Source of the DNA: Kaistia hirudinis
Lineage (GTDB): Bacteria; Pseudomonadota; Alphaproteobacteria; Rhizobiales; Kaistiaceae
Reading direction: 5' to 3'
Length of the DNA: 64,000 nucleotides
NCBI RefSeq assembly: GCF_014196455.1
Contig: NZ_JACIDS010000002.1
Coordinates: 868,001-932,000, forward strand
Each line of letters begins with the position of its first letter. Positions within the stretch are counted from its first letter, which is position 1. Of this stretch, positions 28,847-39,681 are shown piece after piece. The notes beneath the pieces are model-generated. The model saw only the letters and a list, made by a program, of their open reading frames with translations, made no database searches and was not told the origin of the DNA. The translations under genes and the position numbers were made by a program.

Positions 28847-29185
28847 ATGGTGAAGCTCGAGCGCGTCGTCGACAGGCTGGAGGTCAAGGAGGCCACCCTT
28901 GCGGGTTCGTCCTTCGCTGACGTCAACCTGTCCGGGTCGCGCTTCGACGACGTGAACATGTCGGGATGGGCCGTCGGCAACGCGAACCTGTCCGGCCTGT
29001 CCGTCGAGGATTCGAATGTTTCGGGAGCGCGCGTGCACGACGTCAATCTGTCGGGTTCGCGCTTCTCCAAGGTCAATCTGATGGGCGTTTCCATCAAGGA
29101 CTGTCTTGTGGACGGCATGACGATAGACGGCGTTGCGGTCACGGAACTGCAGGCGGCCTATCGGGCGATGCAAGAGGCGAAGTAA
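28847..29185 (+). CDS. Pentapeptide-repeat-like protein inside the nuo operon
   Basis: A 112-residue protein with roughly ten five-residue units of the type (S/A)(N/D/R)(V/A/L)(N/S)(L/M/V) spanning residues 17-90. Examples are [17 protein letters not shown] and [16 protein letters not shown]. This is the pattern of right-handed quadrilateral beta-helix (pentapeptide repeat) proteins. It has no signal peptide and should be cytoplasmic. It starts 3 bases after nuoF, and its TAA overlaps the nuoG ATG, so it is translated with complex I. It is not a known complex I core subunit. It might act in assembly or be a passenger; the sequence does not decide. Confidence 0.8.
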   Translation: MVKLERVVDRLEVKEATLAGSSFADVNLSGSRFDDVNMSGWAVGNANLSGLSVEDSNVSGARVHDVNLSGSRFSKVNLMGVSIKDCLVDGMTIDGVAVTELQAAYRAMQEAK

Positions 29186-31278
29186 TGGCCAAGATCATCG
29201 TTGATGGCATCGAAGTGGACGTCCCGCCGGACTACACGCTGCTGCAGGCAGCGGAGGCGGCAGGCGCCGAAGTTCCGCGCTTCTGCTTCCATGAACGGCT
29301 GTCCATCGCCGGCAATTGCCGCATGTGCCTGGTCGAGGTGAAGGGCGGTCCGCCCAAGCCGCAGGCCTCCTGCGCCATGAATGTGCGCGACCTTCGGCCC
29401 GGCCCGAATGGCGAGCCGCCGGTTATGTTCACCAAGTCGCCGATGGTGAAGAAGGCGCGCGAAGGCGTGATGGAGTTCCTGCTGATCAACCATCCGCTCG
29501 ATTGCCCGATTTGCGATCAGGGCGGCGAGTGCGATCTGCAGGACCAGGCCATGGCCTATGGCGTTGACAAGAACCGCTTCGCCGAGAACAAGCGCGCCGT
29601 CGAGGACAAATATATCGGCGCGCTCGTGAAGACGTCGATGAACCGCTGCATCCATTGCACGCGCTGCGTCCGCTTCACGACCGAGGTCGCCGGCATCACC
29701 GAGATGGGCCTGATCGGCCGCGGCGAGGATGCCGAGATCACCACCTATCTCGAGAAGGCGCTGACCTCTGAGCTGCAGGGCAATGTCATCGACCTCTGCC
29801 CGGTCGGCGCGCTGACCTCGAAGCCCTATGCCTTCCAGGCCCGGCCCTGGGAACTGGTGAAGACGGAATCGATCGACGTCATGGACGCGGTCGGCTCGAA
29901 CATCCGCGTCGACGTGCGCGGCCGCGAGGTCATGCGCGTGCTGCCGCGTCTCAACGAGGCGGTGAACGAGGAGTGGATCTCGGACAAGACCCGCTTCATC
30001 TGGGACGGCCTCAAGACGCAGCGCCTCGACCGGCCATATCTGCGCGTCGGCGGCAAGCTGAAGCCCGTGTCCTGGTCCGAGGCCTTTGCGGCGATCGCGG
30101 CGAAGGTGAAGGCGGCCGGCGGCGAGAAGATCGGCGCGATCGGCGGCGATCTGGCCGCGGTCGAGGATCTCTATGCGCTGAAGGCGCTCGTCACGGCGCT
30201 CGGTTCGAAGAACCTCGACATACGCCAGGACGGCGCCGCACTGGAACCGGCCAAGGGCCGCGCCGGCTATCTCTTCAATCCCACGATCGCCGGCATCGAG
30301 CAGGCGGACGTCATCCTGATCGTCGGCGCCAATCCTCGCCTCGAGGCCTCGGTGCTCAATGCCCGAATCCGCAAGCGCTGGCGCGCCGGCGGCGTAAAGA
30401 TCGGCCTTGTCGGCGAGAAGGTCGACCTCACCTATTCCTATGACCATCTCGGCGCCGGCGCGCAGACGCTCGCCGATGTGGTCGCGGGCAATGGCACGTT
30501 CGGGCAGGCGCTCGCCGGTGCCAAGCGTCCGATCGTCATCGTCGGCCAGGCGGCGCTCGCCGGCTCCGACGGCGCGGCAGTGCTCGGTGCGGCTGCGACA
30601 ATCGCTTCGGCCGCTGGCCGCGACGAGGGCTGGAACGGCCTCGCGGTCCTGCACAATGCGGCGTCCCGCGTCGGCGGCCTCGACATCGGCTTCGTTCCGG
30701 CAGCGGGTGGCCTCGATACGGCCGGCATGATCAAGGCGGCGGGGCAGGGGGCGCTCGACGTCCTGTTCCTTCTCGGCGCCGACGAGATCGACACGGCCGC
30801 GCTCGGCCAGGCCTTCGTCGTCTATATCGGCACGCATGGCGATGCCGGCGCCCACCGCGCCGACGTGATTCTGCCGGCGGCGGCCTATACCGAGAAGTCG
30901 GCAACCTACGTGAACACGGAAGGCCGTGTGCAGATCGCCAACCGCGCCACCTTCCCGCCCGGCGAGGCACGCGAGGACTGGGCGATCTTCCGCGCTCTCT
31001 CCGACGTCGTCGGCAAGCGGCTGCCCTTCGATTCGCTCGCGCAGCTGCGCAAGGCGCTCTATGCCGAGGTGCCGCATCTGGCCGCGATCGACCAGGTGAA
31101 GGCCGGCGCGCCGGCGGATGTGGCCGCGATCGCCGCGTCCGCGCCCGCCCTCGGCAGCGCGACCTTCGGCCAGGCGGTCGCCGATTTCTATCTGACCAAC
31201 CCCATCGCCCGCGCGTCGGCCGTCATGGCCGAGTGCTCGGCGCTGGCGGCCGGCCGCCTCGCGGCGGCAGCGGAGTGA
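29185..31278 (+). CDS. nuoG: NADH-quinone oxidoreductase subunit G
   Basis: The 697-residue 75-kDa subunit carries three Fe-S clusters between NuoF and NuoI. N1b ligands are Cys34, Cys45, Cys48 and Cys63. N5 uses His103, Cys107, Cys110 and Cys116. N4 uses Cys155, Cys158, Cys161 and Cys205 (LCPVGAL). The rest is a molybdopterin-oxidoreductase-like domain without cofactor role. There is no sign of the extra N7 cluster motif found in some bacteria. The ATG overlaps the stop of the pentapeptide gene (TAATG). Confidence 0.97.
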   Translation: MAKIIVDGIEVDVPPDYTLLQAAEAAGAEVPRFCFHERLSIAGNCRMCLVEVKGGPPKPQASCAMNVRDLRPGPNGEPPVMFTKSPMVKKAREGVMEFLLINHPLDCPICDQGGECDLQDQAMAYGVDKNRFAENKRAVEDKYIGALVKTSMNRCIHCTRCVRFTTEVAGITEMGLIGRGEDAEITTYLEKALTSELQGNVIDLCPVGALTSKPYAFQARPWELVKTESIDVMDAVGSNIRVDVRGREVMRVLPRLNEAVNEEWISDKTRFIWDGLKTQRLDRPYLRVGGKLKPVSWSEAFAAIAAKVKAAGGEKIGAIGGDLAAVEDLYALKALVTALGSKNLDIRQDGAALEPAKGRAGYLFNPTIAGIEQADVILIVGANPRLEASVLNARIRKRWRAGGVKIGLVGEKVDLTYSYDHLGAGAQTLADVVAGNGTFGQALAGAKRPIVIVGQAALAGSDGAAVLGAAATIASAAGRDEGWNGLAVLHNAASRVGGLDIGFVPAAGGLDTAGMIKAAGQGALDVLFLLGADEIDTAALGQAFVVYIGTHGDAGAHRADVILPAAAYTEKSATYVNTEGRVQIANRATFPPGEAREDWAIFRALSDVVGKRLPFDSLAQLRKALYAEVPHLAAIDQVKAGAPADVAAIAASAPALGSATFGQAVADFYLTNPIARASAVMAECSALAAGRLAAAAE

Positions 31279-31285
31279 CGCGGAC

Positions 31286-32332
31286 ATGAATGGTATCGTC
31301 GAAGGCTATCTGATCCCCGGCGTGATCATGGTGCTGCAGAGCCTCCTGCTGCTCGTGCTGCTCCTCATCTCGATCGCCTTCATCCTTCTCGCCGACCGCA
31401 AGATCTGGGCTGCCGTCCAGATGCGCCGCGGTCCGAACGTCGTCGGCGCCTTCGGCCTGCTGCAGTCCTTCGCGGATCTGCTGAAGTTCGTCTTGAAGGA
31501 GCCGATCATCCCATCGGGCTCCAACAAGGGCATCTTCCTGCTCGCCCCGCTGGTGACGGTGACGCTGTCGCTCGCCGGCTGGGCGGTGATCCCCTTCGCG
31601 CCCGGCTGGGTGATCGCCAACATCAATGTCGGCATTCTCTACCTGCTGGCGATCTCATCGCTCGGCGTCTACGGCATCATCATGGGCGGCTGGGCTTCGA
31701 ACTCGAAGTATCCGTTCCTGTCGTCGCTGCGCGCCGCCGCGCAGATGGTGTCCTACGAGGTGTCGATCGGCTTCGTGCTGGTCGGCGTGCTGCTCTGCGT
31801 CGGCTCGCTCAACATCTCCGACATCGTGATGTCGCAGCAGACCGGCCTCGGCACCAAGCTCGGCCTGCCGGGCAGCTTCCTCGACTGGTACTGGCTGCCG
31901 CTGCTGCCGCTCTTCGTCATCTTCTTCGTATCGGCGCTGGCCGAGACCAACCGCCCGCCCTTCGATCTCGTCGAGGCGGAGTCGGAGCTCGTGGCCGGCT
32001 TCATGTCCGAATACGGCTCGACGCCGTACATGATGTTCATGCTCGGCGAATACGCGTCCATCTGCCTGATGTGCGCGATGACGGCGATCCTGTTCCTCGG
32101 AGGCTGGCTGCCGCCGGTCAATGTCGCGCCGTTCACCTGGGTCCCGGGCATCGTCTGGTTCGTGCTCAAGGCCTGCGCGGTGTTCTTCATGTTCGCGATG
32201 GTCAAGGCTTTCGTGCCCCGCTACCGCTATGACCAGCTGATGCGTCTCGGTTGGAAGGTCTTCCTGCCGATCTCGCTCTTCATGGTCGTCGCCGTGGCCG
32301 CCATCCTCCAGCTCACGGGATGGGCTCCATAA
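31286..32332 (+). CDS. nuoH: NADH-quinone oxidoreductase subunit H
   Basis: This 348-residue membrane subunit joins the peripheral arm to the membrane arm and lines the quinone channel. It has about eight transmembrane segments. The signatures [21 protein letters not shown] and [20 protein letters not shown] are both present, including the acidic residues of the E-channel loop. The stop overlaps the nuoI ATG (TAATG). Confidence 0.97.
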   Translation: MNGIVEGYLIPGVIMVLQSLLLLVLLLISIAFILLADRKIWAAVQMRRGPNVVGAFGLLQSFADLLKFVLKEPIIPSGSNKGIFLLAPLVTVTLSLAGWAVIPFAPGWVIANINVGILYLLAISSLGVYGIIMGGWASNSKYPFLSSLRAAAQMVSYEVSIGFVLVGVLLCVGSLNISDIVMSQQTGLGTKLGLPGSFLDWYWLPLLPLFVIFFVSALAETNRPPFDLVEAESELVAGFMSEYGSTPYMMFMLGEYASICLMCAMTAILFLGGWLPPVNVAPFTWVPGIVWFVLKACAVFFMFAMVKAFVPRYRYDQLMRLGWKVFLPISLFMVVAVAAILQLTGWAP

Positions 32333-32820
32333 TGCGTCTCGATCAGGCTGCCAGATCCATTTTCCTGACGGAGTTCGTCTCGGCGTTCTTCCTGTCGATG
32401 CGCTACTTCTTCGCCCCGAAGAAGACGCTGAACTATCCCTATGAGAAGGGTGCGATCTCCCCGCGCTTCCGCGGCGAGCATGCGCTGCGCCGTTATCCGA
32501 ACGGCGAGGAGCGCTGCATCGCGTGCAAGCTGTGCGAGGCGATCTGCCCGGCGCAGGCGATCACGATCGAGGCCGGCCCGCGCCGCAATGACGGCACGCG
32601 CCGCACGACCCGTTATGACATCGACATGGTGAAGTGCATCTATTGCGGCTTCTGCCAGGAGGCGTGCCCGGTCGATGCCATCGTCGAGGGACCGAACTTC
32701 GAGTTCGCGACCGAGACGCGCGAGGAGCTCTACTACGACAAGCAGAAGCTGCTCGACAATGGCGACCGCTGGGAACGCGAGATCGCCAAGAATATCAGCA
32801 TCGACGCGCCGTATCGGTGA
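32332..32820 (+). CDS. nuoI: NADH-quinone oxidoreductase subunit I
   Basis: A 162-residue ferredoxin-like subunit that carries electrons towards N2. The two [4Fe-4S] clusters N6a and N6b are bound by Cys62, Cys65, Cys68 (CIACKLC) with Cys112, and by Cys102, Cys105, Cys108 (CIYCGFC) with Cys72, in the usual crossed pattern. An amphipathic N-terminal helix contacts NuoH. Length is typical of alphaproteobacteria. Confidence 0.97.
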   Translation: MRLDQAARSIFLTEFVSAFFLSMRYFFAPKKTLNYPYEKGAISPRFRGEHALRRYPNGEERCIACKLCEAICPAQAITIEAGPRRNDGTRRTTRYDIDMVKCIYCGFCQEACPVDAIVEGPNFEFATETREELYYDKQKLLDNGDRWEREIAKNISIDAPYR

Positions 32821-32826
32821 GGGATC

Positions 32827-33435
32827 ATGATCATCCAGACCCTCTTCTTCTACCTGTTCTCGGCGATCACCATCGGCTCGGCGCTGATGGTCGTGTCGGC
32901 GCGCAATCCGGTTCATTCGGTCCTCTTCCTCATCCTCGCCTTCTTCAACGCCGCCGGCCTCTTCGTGCTGCTCGGCGCCGAGTTCCTGGCGATGATGCTG
33001 GTGGTCGTCTATGTCGGCGCCGTCGCGGTGCTCTTCCTCTTCGTCGTCATGATGCTCGACGTCGACTTCGTGGAGCTGCGGCAGGGCTTCCTGCAGTATC
33101 TCCCGATCGGCGCGCTGATCGGCTTCGTGCTGCTGGCTGAGCTCGTCGTCGTTGTCGGCGGCTGGGCCTTCGCGCCGCAGGCCGTGGGTGGCGGCGCCTC
33201 GCCGATCCCGGATCTGGCGCAGGTGTCGAACACCGCCGCGATCGGCCAGTTGCTCTATACGAAGTATATCTTCTTCTTCCAGATCGCGGGCTTCGTGCTT
33301 CTCGTCGCCATGATCGGCGCGATCGTGCTGACCCTGCATCACAGGATCGGCGTCAAGCGGCAGGTCATCTCCGAGCAGGTCTCGCGGTCGCAGAAGGTCG
33401 AGCTTCGCGACGTGAAGCCGGGCCAGGGCGTCTGA
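32827..33435 (+). CDS. nuoJ: NADH-quinone oxidoreductase subunit J
   Basis: The 202-residue membrane subunit has five transmembrane segments. [18 protein letters not shown] and [19 protein letters not shown] are the conserved third and fourth helices, the latter containing the pi-bulge region. It is involved in coupling and proton transfer. A soluble C-terminal tail of about 30 residues follows the last helix ([10 protein letters not shown]). It lies 6 bases after nuoI. Confidence 0.96.
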   Translation: MIIQTLFFYLFSAITIGSALMVVSARNPVHSVLFLILAFFNAAGLFVLLGAEFLAMMLVVVYVGAVAVLFLFVVMMLDVDFVELRQGFLQYLPIGALIGFVLLAELVVVVGGWAFAPQAVGGGASPIPDLAQVSNTAAIGQLLYTKYIFFFQIAGFVLLVAMIGAIVLTLHHRIGVKRQVISEQVSRSQKVELRDVKPGQGV

Positions 33436-33455
33436 GCGGACAGGGAACCAACACC

Positions 33456-33764
33456 ATGCAGATCGGCCTTTCGCACTATCTGACGGTCGCCGCGATCCTG
33501 TTCACGATCGGCGTCTTCGGCATCTTCATCAACCGCAAGAACGTGATCGTCATCCTGATGTCGATCGAGCTCATCCTGCTCGCGGTGAACCTGAACCTGG
33601 TCGCCTTCTCGTCCTTCCTCGGCGATCTCGTCGGCCAGATCTTCGCGCTGCTCGTCCTGACCGTCGCCGCCGCTGAGGCTGCGATCGGCCTCGCCATCCT
33701 CGTCGTCTACTACCGCAATCGTGGTTCGATCGCGGTTGAAGACATCAATCTGATGAAAGGCTGA
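33456..33764 (+). CDS. nuoK: NADH-quinone oxidoreductase subunit K
   Basis: A 102-residue MrpC-like subunit with three transmembrane helices. The glutamate in [17 protein letters not shown] and the second one in [13 protein letters not shown] are the membrane carboxylates required for proton translocation. Length and helix pattern are standard. Confidence 0.97.
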   Translation: MQIGLSHYLTVAAILFTIGVFGIFINRKNVIVILMSIELILLAVNLNLVAFSSFLGDLVGQIFALLVLTVAAAEAAIGLAILVVYYRNRGSIAVEDINLMKG

Positions 33765-33772
33765 GGCCTTCG

Positions 33773-35869
33773 ATGTATTCGGCCATCGTCTTCCTTCCGC
33801 TCCTCGGCGCCATCATTGCGGGCCTCATCACGCTCATCGGACGCTATCGCATTGCGCGGGCGGGCGCGCCGAAGGAGAGCATGGCTCTCTATCAGAGCCA
33901 CGATGCGCATGGTCATGACGACCACGCCCATGATGATCACGGCCACGACGACCATGGCCATGATGATCACGGGCATGGCGGTCACGATCACCACGCCCCG
34001 GCCGCGCCGGGCTCGCGTCCTGCCGAGATCATCACGACCGGCTTCCTGTTCGTCTCCGCCATCCTGGCCTGGATCGCGTTCTTCACGGTGACCTCGCCCG
34101 AGGGCCAGCCGGTGCTCGTGCCGGTGCTGCCCTGGGTGAATTCGGGCACGCTCGCCTTCGAATGGTCGCTGCGGATCGACACGCTGACCGCGGTCATGCT
34201 AATCCTGGTGACGTCGGTGTCGTCGCTCGTCCATCTCTATTCGTGGGGCTACATGTCCCATGACGAGCACCGGCCGCGCTTCTTCGCCTATCTGTCGCTC
34301 TTCACCTTCGCCATGCTCATGCTGGTGACGTCGGACAACCTCGTCCAGATGTTCTTCGGCTGGGAGGGCGTGGGCCTCGCTTCCTATCTGCTGATCGGCT
34401 TCTGGTTCCAGAAGCCCTCCGCCAATGCGGCGGCGATCAAGGCGTTCGTCGTCAACCGCGTCGGCGATTTCGGCTTCGCGCTCGGCATCTTCGGCGTGTT
34501 CGTGATGTTCGGCTCGGTCGAGTTCGACACGATCTTCGCCAATGCGGGCAGCGCTGTCGGCACGAAGATCCACTTCCTGTCGTGGGATTTCGATGCGCTG
34601 ACGACGGTCTGTATCCTTCTGTTCATCGGCGCGATGGGCAAGTCGGCGCAGTTCCTGCTGCACACCTGGCTGCCGGACGCGATGGAGGGCCCGACCCCGG
34701 TCTCCGCGCTCATCCATGCCGCGACCATGGTGACCGCCGGCGTGTTCATGGTGGCGCGCATGTCGCCGCTCTTCGCCCTGTCGGATACGGCGCTGACCGT
34801 CGTGACCTTCTTCGGCGCGACCACGGCCTTCTTCGCGGCGACGATCGGTCTCGTCCAGAACGACATCAAGCGCGTCATCGCCTATTCGACCTGTTCGCAG
34901 CTCGGCTACATGTTCGTCGGCCTCGGCACGGGCGCCTTCGCCACGGGCGTGTTCCATCTTCTGACGCACGGCTTCTTCAAGGCGCTGCTCTTCCTCTGCG
35001 CGGGTTCGGTGATCCATGCCGTCTCGGGCGAGCAGGACATGCGCAAGATGGGCGGCCTCCGGAAGAAGATCCCGCTCACCTATTGGACGATGATCATCGG
35101 TTCGCTCGCGCTGACCGGCTTCCCGTTCACCGCCGGCTATTATTCGAAGGACGCGATCATCGAGAGCTCCTTCGTCGCCCACAATCCGCTGGCCGGCTAT
35201 GCCTTCTTCATGACCGTCGTCGCCGCGCTGCTGACCTCGTTCTATTCCTGGCGCCTCTTGTTCATGACGTTCCATGGCAAGCCGCGCGCCTCGGACGAGG
35301 TGATGAGCCATGCGCATGAATCGCCCTGGGTCATGACGGTGCCGCTGCTGGTGCTGTCGGTCGGCGCGCTCTTTGCCGGCATGGGCTTCGAGGGCCGCTT
35401 CATCGGCGAGGGTTATGGCGAGTTCTGGAAGCAGGCTCTGTTCATGAACCCGGACAACCATGTCCTGCACGACATCCACGAGATTCCGGCCTGGGCCAAA
35501 TGGTCGCCGACCGCGATGATGGTGCTCGGCTTCGTGGTTGCCTACTGGTTCTACATCGTGTCGCCGGCGACGCCGAAGCGCCTCGCCGATGAGCAGCCGC
35601 TGCTCTACAAGTTCCTGCTCAACAAGTGGTATTTCGACGAGCTCTACGACTTCCTGTTCGTCCGCCCGGCCAAGTGGCTCGGCAGCTTCCTCTGGAAGAA
35701 GGGCGACGGCTGGCTGATCGACGGGTTCGGTCCCAACGGGATCTCGGCGCGGGTCGTCGACGTCACGCAGCGCGTCGTGCGCCTGCAGACGGGCTACGTC
35801 TACCACTATGCTTTCGCCATGCTGATCGGCATTGCCGTGCTGGTCACGTGGATGATGTTCGCGCACTGA
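33773..35869 (+). CDS. nuoL: NADH-quinone oxidoreductase subunit L with His/Asp-rich insertion
   Basis: The 698-residue distal antiporter-like proton pump has 16 or so transmembrane segments and the long lateral helix near the C terminus. Core motifs include [17 protein letters not shown] (acidic residue in TM5), [28 protein letters not shown] (key lysine/histidine helix region) and [20 protein letters not shown]. Between TM1 and TM2, residues 43-74 form a repetitive His/Asp/Gly stretch (33899-33994) absent from E. coli NuoL. It may bind metal ions or simply be a spacer in the periplasm. Confidence 0.97.
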   Translation: MYSAIVFLPLLGAIIAGLITLIGRYRIARAGAPKESMALYQSHDAHGHDDHAHDDHGHDDHGHDDHGHGGHDHHAPAAPGSRPAEIITTGFLFVSAILAWIAFFTVTSPEGQPVLVPVLPWVNSGTLAFEWSLRIDTLTAVMLILVTSVSSLVHLYSWGYMSHDEHRPRFFAYLSLFTFAMLMLVTSDNLVQMFFGWEGVGLASYLLIGFWFQKPSANAAAIKAFVVNRVGDFGFALGIFGVFVMFGSVEFDTIFANAGSAVGTKIHFLSWDFDALTTVCILLFIGAMGKSAQFLLHTWLPDAMEGPTPVSALIHAATMVTAGVFMVARMSPLFALSDTALTVVTFFGATTAFFAATIGLVQNDIKRVIAYSTCSQLGYMFVGLGTGAFATGVFHLLTHGFFKALLFLCAGSVIHAVSGEQDMRKMGGLRKKIPLTYWTMIIGSLALTGFPFTAGYYSKDAIIESSFVAHNPLAGYAFFMTVVAALLTSFYSWRLLFMTFHGKPRASDEVMSHAHESPWVMTVPLLVLSVGALFAGMGFEGRFIGEGYGEFWKQALFMNPDNHVLHDIHEIPAWAKWSPTAMMVLGFVVAYWFYIVSPATPKRLADEQPLLYKFLLNKWYFDELYDFLFVRPAKWLGSFLWKKGDGWLIDGFGPNGISARVVDVTQRVVRLQTGYVYHYAFAMLIGIAVLVTWMMFAH
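33899..33994 (+). repeat. His/Asp codon repeat within nuoL
   Basis: Imperfect tandem units of the type GAC-CAC-GGC-CAT-GAT encode repeated HDDHGHDD. Codons alternate between CAC and CAT and between GAC and GAT. This suggests selection on the amino acids rather than very recent DNA duplication. Confidence 0.8.
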
Positions 35870-35880
35870 GGATTTGACAG

Positions 35881-37392
35881 ATGACCAACTGGCCGATCCT
35901 CTCCACGGTCACCTTCCTGCCGCTGCTGGGAGCGCTCCTGCTCCTGTTGATCCGCGGTGACGAGGCCTCGACGCGGCGCAACATCTATTGGCTGTCGCTC
36001 TGGACCACGCTGATCACCTTCCTGGTGTCGCTGCTGATCTGGCGCGATTTCGACAACGCCAATACCGGCTTCCAGTTCGTCGAGCGGACGAACTGGCTCG
36101 GCGGCACCATCGGCTATTCGATGGGCGTCGACGGCATTTCGATGCTGTTCGTCATCCTGACGACGGCCCTGATGCCGCTCTGCATCATCGCGTCGAAATA
36201 CTCGGTGCAGAAGCGCTTCCGCGAATACATGATCGCGTTCCTGATCCTCGAGACGCTGATGATCGGCGTCTTCTGCGCGACGGATCTGGTGCTGTTCTAC
36301 GTGTTCTTCGAGGCCGGCCTCATCCCGATGTTCCTGATCATCGGCATCTGGGGCGGACCGCGCCGCGTCTATGCCGCATTCAAGTTCTTCCTCTACACGC
36401 TGCTCGGCTCGGTGCTCATGCTGCTCGCCATCATGGCGATGTACTGGCAGGCCGGCACGACCGACATCCCGACGCTGCTGACGCATTCCTTCCCGGCCGG
36501 CATGCAGACCTGGCTGTGGCTCGCCTTCTTCGCCTCCTTCGCGGTGAAGATGCCGATGTGGCCGGTCCACACCTGGCTCCCCGACGCCCACGTCGAGGCG
36601 CCGACCGCCGGTTCGGTCATCCTGGCAGGCGTGCTCCTGAAGATGGGCGGCTACGGCTTCCTGCGCTTCTCGATCCCGATGTTCCCGCTGGCCTCGGCCG
36701 ATTTCGCGCCCTTCATCTACACCCTCTCCGTCGTCGCGATCATCTACACCTCGCTGGTCGCGCTGATGCAGGAGGACATGAAGAAGCTGATCGCCTACTC
36801 CTCCGTGGCCCACATGGGCTACGTGACGATGGGCATCTTCGCGATGAACCAGCAGGGCGTCGAAGGCGCGATCTTCCTCATGCTGTCGCATGGCCTGGTC
36901 GCGAGCGCGCTCTTCCTCTGCGTCGGCGTGGTCTATGACCGCATGCATACCCGCGAGATTTCCGCCTATGGCGGCCTCGTGAACCGCATGCCGTTCTATG
37001 CCGTCGCCTTCCTGTTCTTCACGATGGCCAATCTCGGCCTGCCGGGCACGTCGGCCTTCGTCGGCGAGTTCATGACCATGCTCGGCGCCTTCCGCGCCAA
37101 CACCTGGGTCGCGTTCTTCGCGGCGACGGGCGTCATTCTCTCCGCGTCGTACAGCCTCTGGCTCTATCGCCGCGTGGCGCTCGGCCCGCTCGAGAAGCCC
37201 TCGCTCAAGGGGATCTTCGATCTGACGCCCCGCGAGCTGGTGCTGCTGGTGCCGCTCATCGTGCTGACGCTCTATTTCGGCGTCTATCCGACGCCGGTGT
37301 TCCACGTCACGTCGGCCTCGGTCGACAGCCTGATTTCCAACTACCAGGCGGCCCTCTCGGCCGCTGGCAAGCTCGCCGTCGCGGCGCAGTAA
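35881..37392 (+). CDS. nuoM: NADH-quinone oxidoreductase subunit M
   Basis: This 503-residue antiporter-like proton-pumping subunit has about 14 transmembrane segments. Signatures are [24 protein letters not shown] (TM5 glutamate), [37 protein letters not shown], and [13 protein letters not shown]. It lies 11 bases after nuoL. Length is standard and nothing is missing. Confidence 0.97.
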   Translation: MTNWPILSTVTFLPLLGALLLLLIRGDEASTRRNIYWLSLWTTLITFLVSLLIWRDFDNANTGFQFVERTNWLGGTIGYSMGVDGISMLFVILTTALMPLCIIASKYSVQKRFREYMIAFLILETLMIGVFCATDLVLFYVFFEAGLIPMFLIIGIWGGPRRVYAAFKFFLYTLLGSVLMLLAIMAMYWQAGTTDIPTLLTHSFPAGMQTWLWLAFFASFAVKMPMWPVHTWLPDAHVEAPTAGSVILAGVLLKMGGYGFLRFSIPMFPLASADFAPFIYTLSVVAIIYTSLVALMQEDMKKLIAYSSVAHMGYVTMGIFAMNQQGVEGAIFLMLSHGLVASALFLCVGVVYDRMHTREISAYGGLVNRMPFYAVAFLFFTMANLGLPGTSAFVGEFMTMLGAFRANTWVAFFAATGVILSASYSLWLYRRVALGPLEKPSLKGIFDLTPRELVLLVPLIVLTLYFGVYPTPVFHVTSASVDSLISNYQAALSAAGKLAVAAQ

Positions 37393-37408
37393 GCGGGACC
37401 GGTCACCC

Positions 37409-38845
37409 ATGGATATCGCAACGCTCCCTACGCTGGCGCCCCTCCTGCCCGAGCTCGTCCTCGCGATCGGCGCGCTGGCGCTGCTCATGATCGGCGTGTT
37501 CGGCGGCGAGCGCTCCGCGCCGCTGGTCTCGACGCTGGCGGTGATCGTCATCATCGTCGCCGGCCTGGCGCTGCTCTTCCGGGCCGAGGACGGCGTTACC
37601 TTCCGCGGCGCCTTCGTGCTCGATCCCTTCGCGCGCTTCATGAAGATGCTCGCGCTGATCGGCTCCGGCTTTGCGATCGTCATGTCGTCGGGCTTCGCCA
37701 AGCGCGAGAATTTCGACCGCTTCGAATATCCGGTGCTGATCGTCCTCGCGACGCTCGGCATGCTGCTGATGATCTCGGCCAACGACATCATCGCGCTCTA
37801 TCTCGGCCTCGAGCTGCAGTCGCTCGCGCTCTATGTCGTCGCCGCGATCAACCGCGACAGCGTGAAGTCGACCGAAGCGGGCCTCAAATATTTCGTCCTC
37901 GGCGCGCTCTCCTCTGGCCTGCTGCTCTATGGCGGCTCGCTGATCTACGGCTTCACCGGCCATACGGGCTTCCAGGCGATCTCGGCCGCGCTGACGGCCG
38001 GCGGCGCCTCGGTCGGCGTGGTGTTCGGCATCGTCTTCTTCATCGCCGGCCTCGCCTTCAAGATCTCGGCCGTGCCGTTCCACATGTGGACGCCGGACGT
38101 CTATGAAGGCGCGCCGACGCCCGTCACCGCGTTCTTCGCCGCGGCGCCCAAGGCGGCGGCCATGGCGATCATCGTGCGCGTGCTGGTCGGCGGCTTCGGT
38201 CCGGCCAGCGGCGACTGGCAGCAGGTGATCACCTTCATCGCCATCGCCTCGATGCTGCTCGGCGCCTTCGCGGCGATCGGCCAGAAGAACATCAAGCGCC
38301 TGATGGCCTATTCCTCGATCGGCCATATGGGCTTCGCGCTGGTCGGCCTCGCCGCCGCCAACGAGGCGGGCGTGCGCGGTGTCGTGCTCTATATGTCGAT
38401 CTACGTCGCCATGACGCTCGGCGTCTTCGCCGTCATCCTGTCGATGCGGCGCGACGGACGCATGGTCGAGGAGATCGGCGATCTCGCCGGCCTCTCGCGT
38501 ACCCATCCGGTTCAGGCGTTTATCTTCGGCGCGCTGCTGTTCTCGCTCGCCGGCATTCCGCCGCTCGCCGGCTTCTTCGCGAAGTTCTACGTCTTCCTGG
38601 CCGCCATCGAGGCGCATCTCTATGCGCTGTCGATCATCGGCGTGCTCTCGTCGGTCGTGGGCGCCTACTACTATCTCCGCCTCGTCAAGATCATGTATTT
38701 CGACGAGCCGGCGGGCGTGTTCGAGCCGATGGCGGGGTCGCTGCGGATCGTGCTCGGCCTCTCCGGCGCCTTCGTGATCCTCTACGTGGTCTTTGCCGGC
38801 CCGTTCGGCGCGGCGGCCAGCGTCGCCGCCAAGACCTTCTTCTGA
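37409..38845 (+). CDS. nuoN: NADH-quinone oxidoreductase subunit N
   Basis: The 478-residue third antiporter-like subunit completes complex [22 protein letters not shown] contains the key TM5 glutamate, and the lysine-bearing helix follows in [21 protein letters not shown]. The C terminus ends shortly after the last helix ([10 protein letters not shown]). birA starts 2 bases after its stop, so the operon continues into housekeeping genes. Confidence 0.97.
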   Translation: MDIATLPTLAPLLPELVLAIGALALLMIGVFGGERSAPLVSTLAVIVIIVAGLALLFRAEDGVTFRGAFVLDPFARFMKMLALIGSGFAIVMSSGFAKRENFDRFEYPVLIVLATLGMLLMISANDIIALYLGLELQSLALYVVAAINRDSVKSTEAGLKYFVLGALSSGLLLYGGSLIYGFTGHTGFQAISAALTAGGASVGVVFGIVFFIAGLAFKISAVPFHMWTPDVYEGAPTPVTAFFAAAPKAAAMAIIVRVLVGGFGPASGDWQQVITFIAIASMLLGAFAAIGQKNIKRLMAYSSIGHMGFALVGLAAANEAGVRGVVLYMSIYVAMTLGVFAVILSMRRDGRMVEEIGDLAGLSRTHPVQAFIFGALLFSLAGIPPLAGFFAKFYVFLAAIEAHLYALSIIGVLSSVVGAYYYLRLVKIMYFDEPAGVFEPMAGSLRIVLGLSGAFVILYVVFAGPFGAAASVAAKTFF

Positions 38846-38847
38846 CG

Positions 38848-39681
38848 GTGGCATTCGAACTCGGATCCGGCGCGGCGCGCGCGGGCTTTCGTCTCGTCGA
38901 ATTCGCCGAAGCCGGGTCGACGAATCAGGAGGCCATCGCCGCCGCCCGTGCCGGCGATGCCGGTCGCTGCTGGTTCGTGACGATGCGCCAGACCGCCGGT
39001 CGTGGCCGTCGCGGCCGTGACTGGAAGGCGCCGGACGGCAATCTCGCCGCGACGCTGCTGCTGCGCGTGCCGCATGATCCCATGACGGCGGCGACGCTCG
39101 GCTTCGTCGCCGGCCTGTCGCTGGACGAGGCGCTGCGCACCATCGCACCCGATCTGCAGCTCAAGGTCGGGCTGGATGGCTTCGACGGCGCCGGTGCGCC
39201 CGGTCGCGCCGACAGGCTGCGCCTCAAATGGCCCAATGATGTCCTGCTCGACGGCGGCAAGCTGGCTGGCATCCTGCTCGAGGCGGAGCCGTTGACCGAA
39301 GGCGGATTCGCGGTGGCGATCGGCATCGGCGTCAATGTCGTCGCGGCGCCGGAAGGGCTCCCCTATCCAGCCGCCTCGCTTTCCTCGCTCGGCTATGCGA
39401 TATCGGCCCCACGTCTCTTCGTTGCGCTGGCGGACGCATTCGCCAGCGTGTTGCGCGTGTGGGACGAAGGCAGGGGATTCGCAAGCGTGAGGCGCCTTTG
39501 GCTCGACCGCGCTGCGGGACTGGGTGAAGATGTGGCAGTAAGAATCGGTGACCGGATCGTCTCGGGCGTTTTCGAGACGATCGACGAGGAGGGCAGACTC
39601 GTCATCCGGTCTTCACAGGGTAAGGTCCGGACAGTCGCCGCTGGCGAGGTCCATTTCGGTGCGGTGGCGTCGGCCAACTAA
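38848..39681 (+). CDS. birA: Biotin--[acetyl-CoA-carboxylase] ligase (no DNA-binding domain)
   Basis: The 277-residue cytoplasmic enzyme activates biotin with ATP and attaches it to carboxylase carrier domains. GSTN (23-26), GRGRRGRDW (51-59, biotinyl-AMP loop) and KWPNDVLL are the core motifs, and a small SH3-like C-terminal domain follows. It lacks the N-terminal helix-turn-helix of E. coli BirA, so it is not expected to repress biotin genes. It starts at GTG 2 bases after nuoN. Its TAA overlaps the rnj ATG. Confidence 0.93.
   Translation: MAFELGSGAARAGFRLVEFAEAGSTNQEAIAAARAGDAGRCWFVTMRQTAGRGRRGRDWKAPDGNLAATLLLRVPHDPMTAATLGFVAGLSLDEALRTIAPDLQLKVGLDGFDGAGAPGRADRLRLKWPNDVLLDGGKLAGILLEAEPLTEGGFAVAIGIGVNVVAAPEGLPYPAASLSSLGYAISAPRLFVALADAFASVLRVWDEGRGFASVRRLWLDRAAGLGEDVAVRIGDRIVSGVFETIDEEGRLVIRSSQGKVRTVAAGEVHFGAVASAN

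Noticed and set aside
33899-33994. Repeated units in nuoL as a CRISPR-like or satellite array
   Set aside because: The units are in frame, encode alternating His and Asp, vary at codon third positions and have no spacers.
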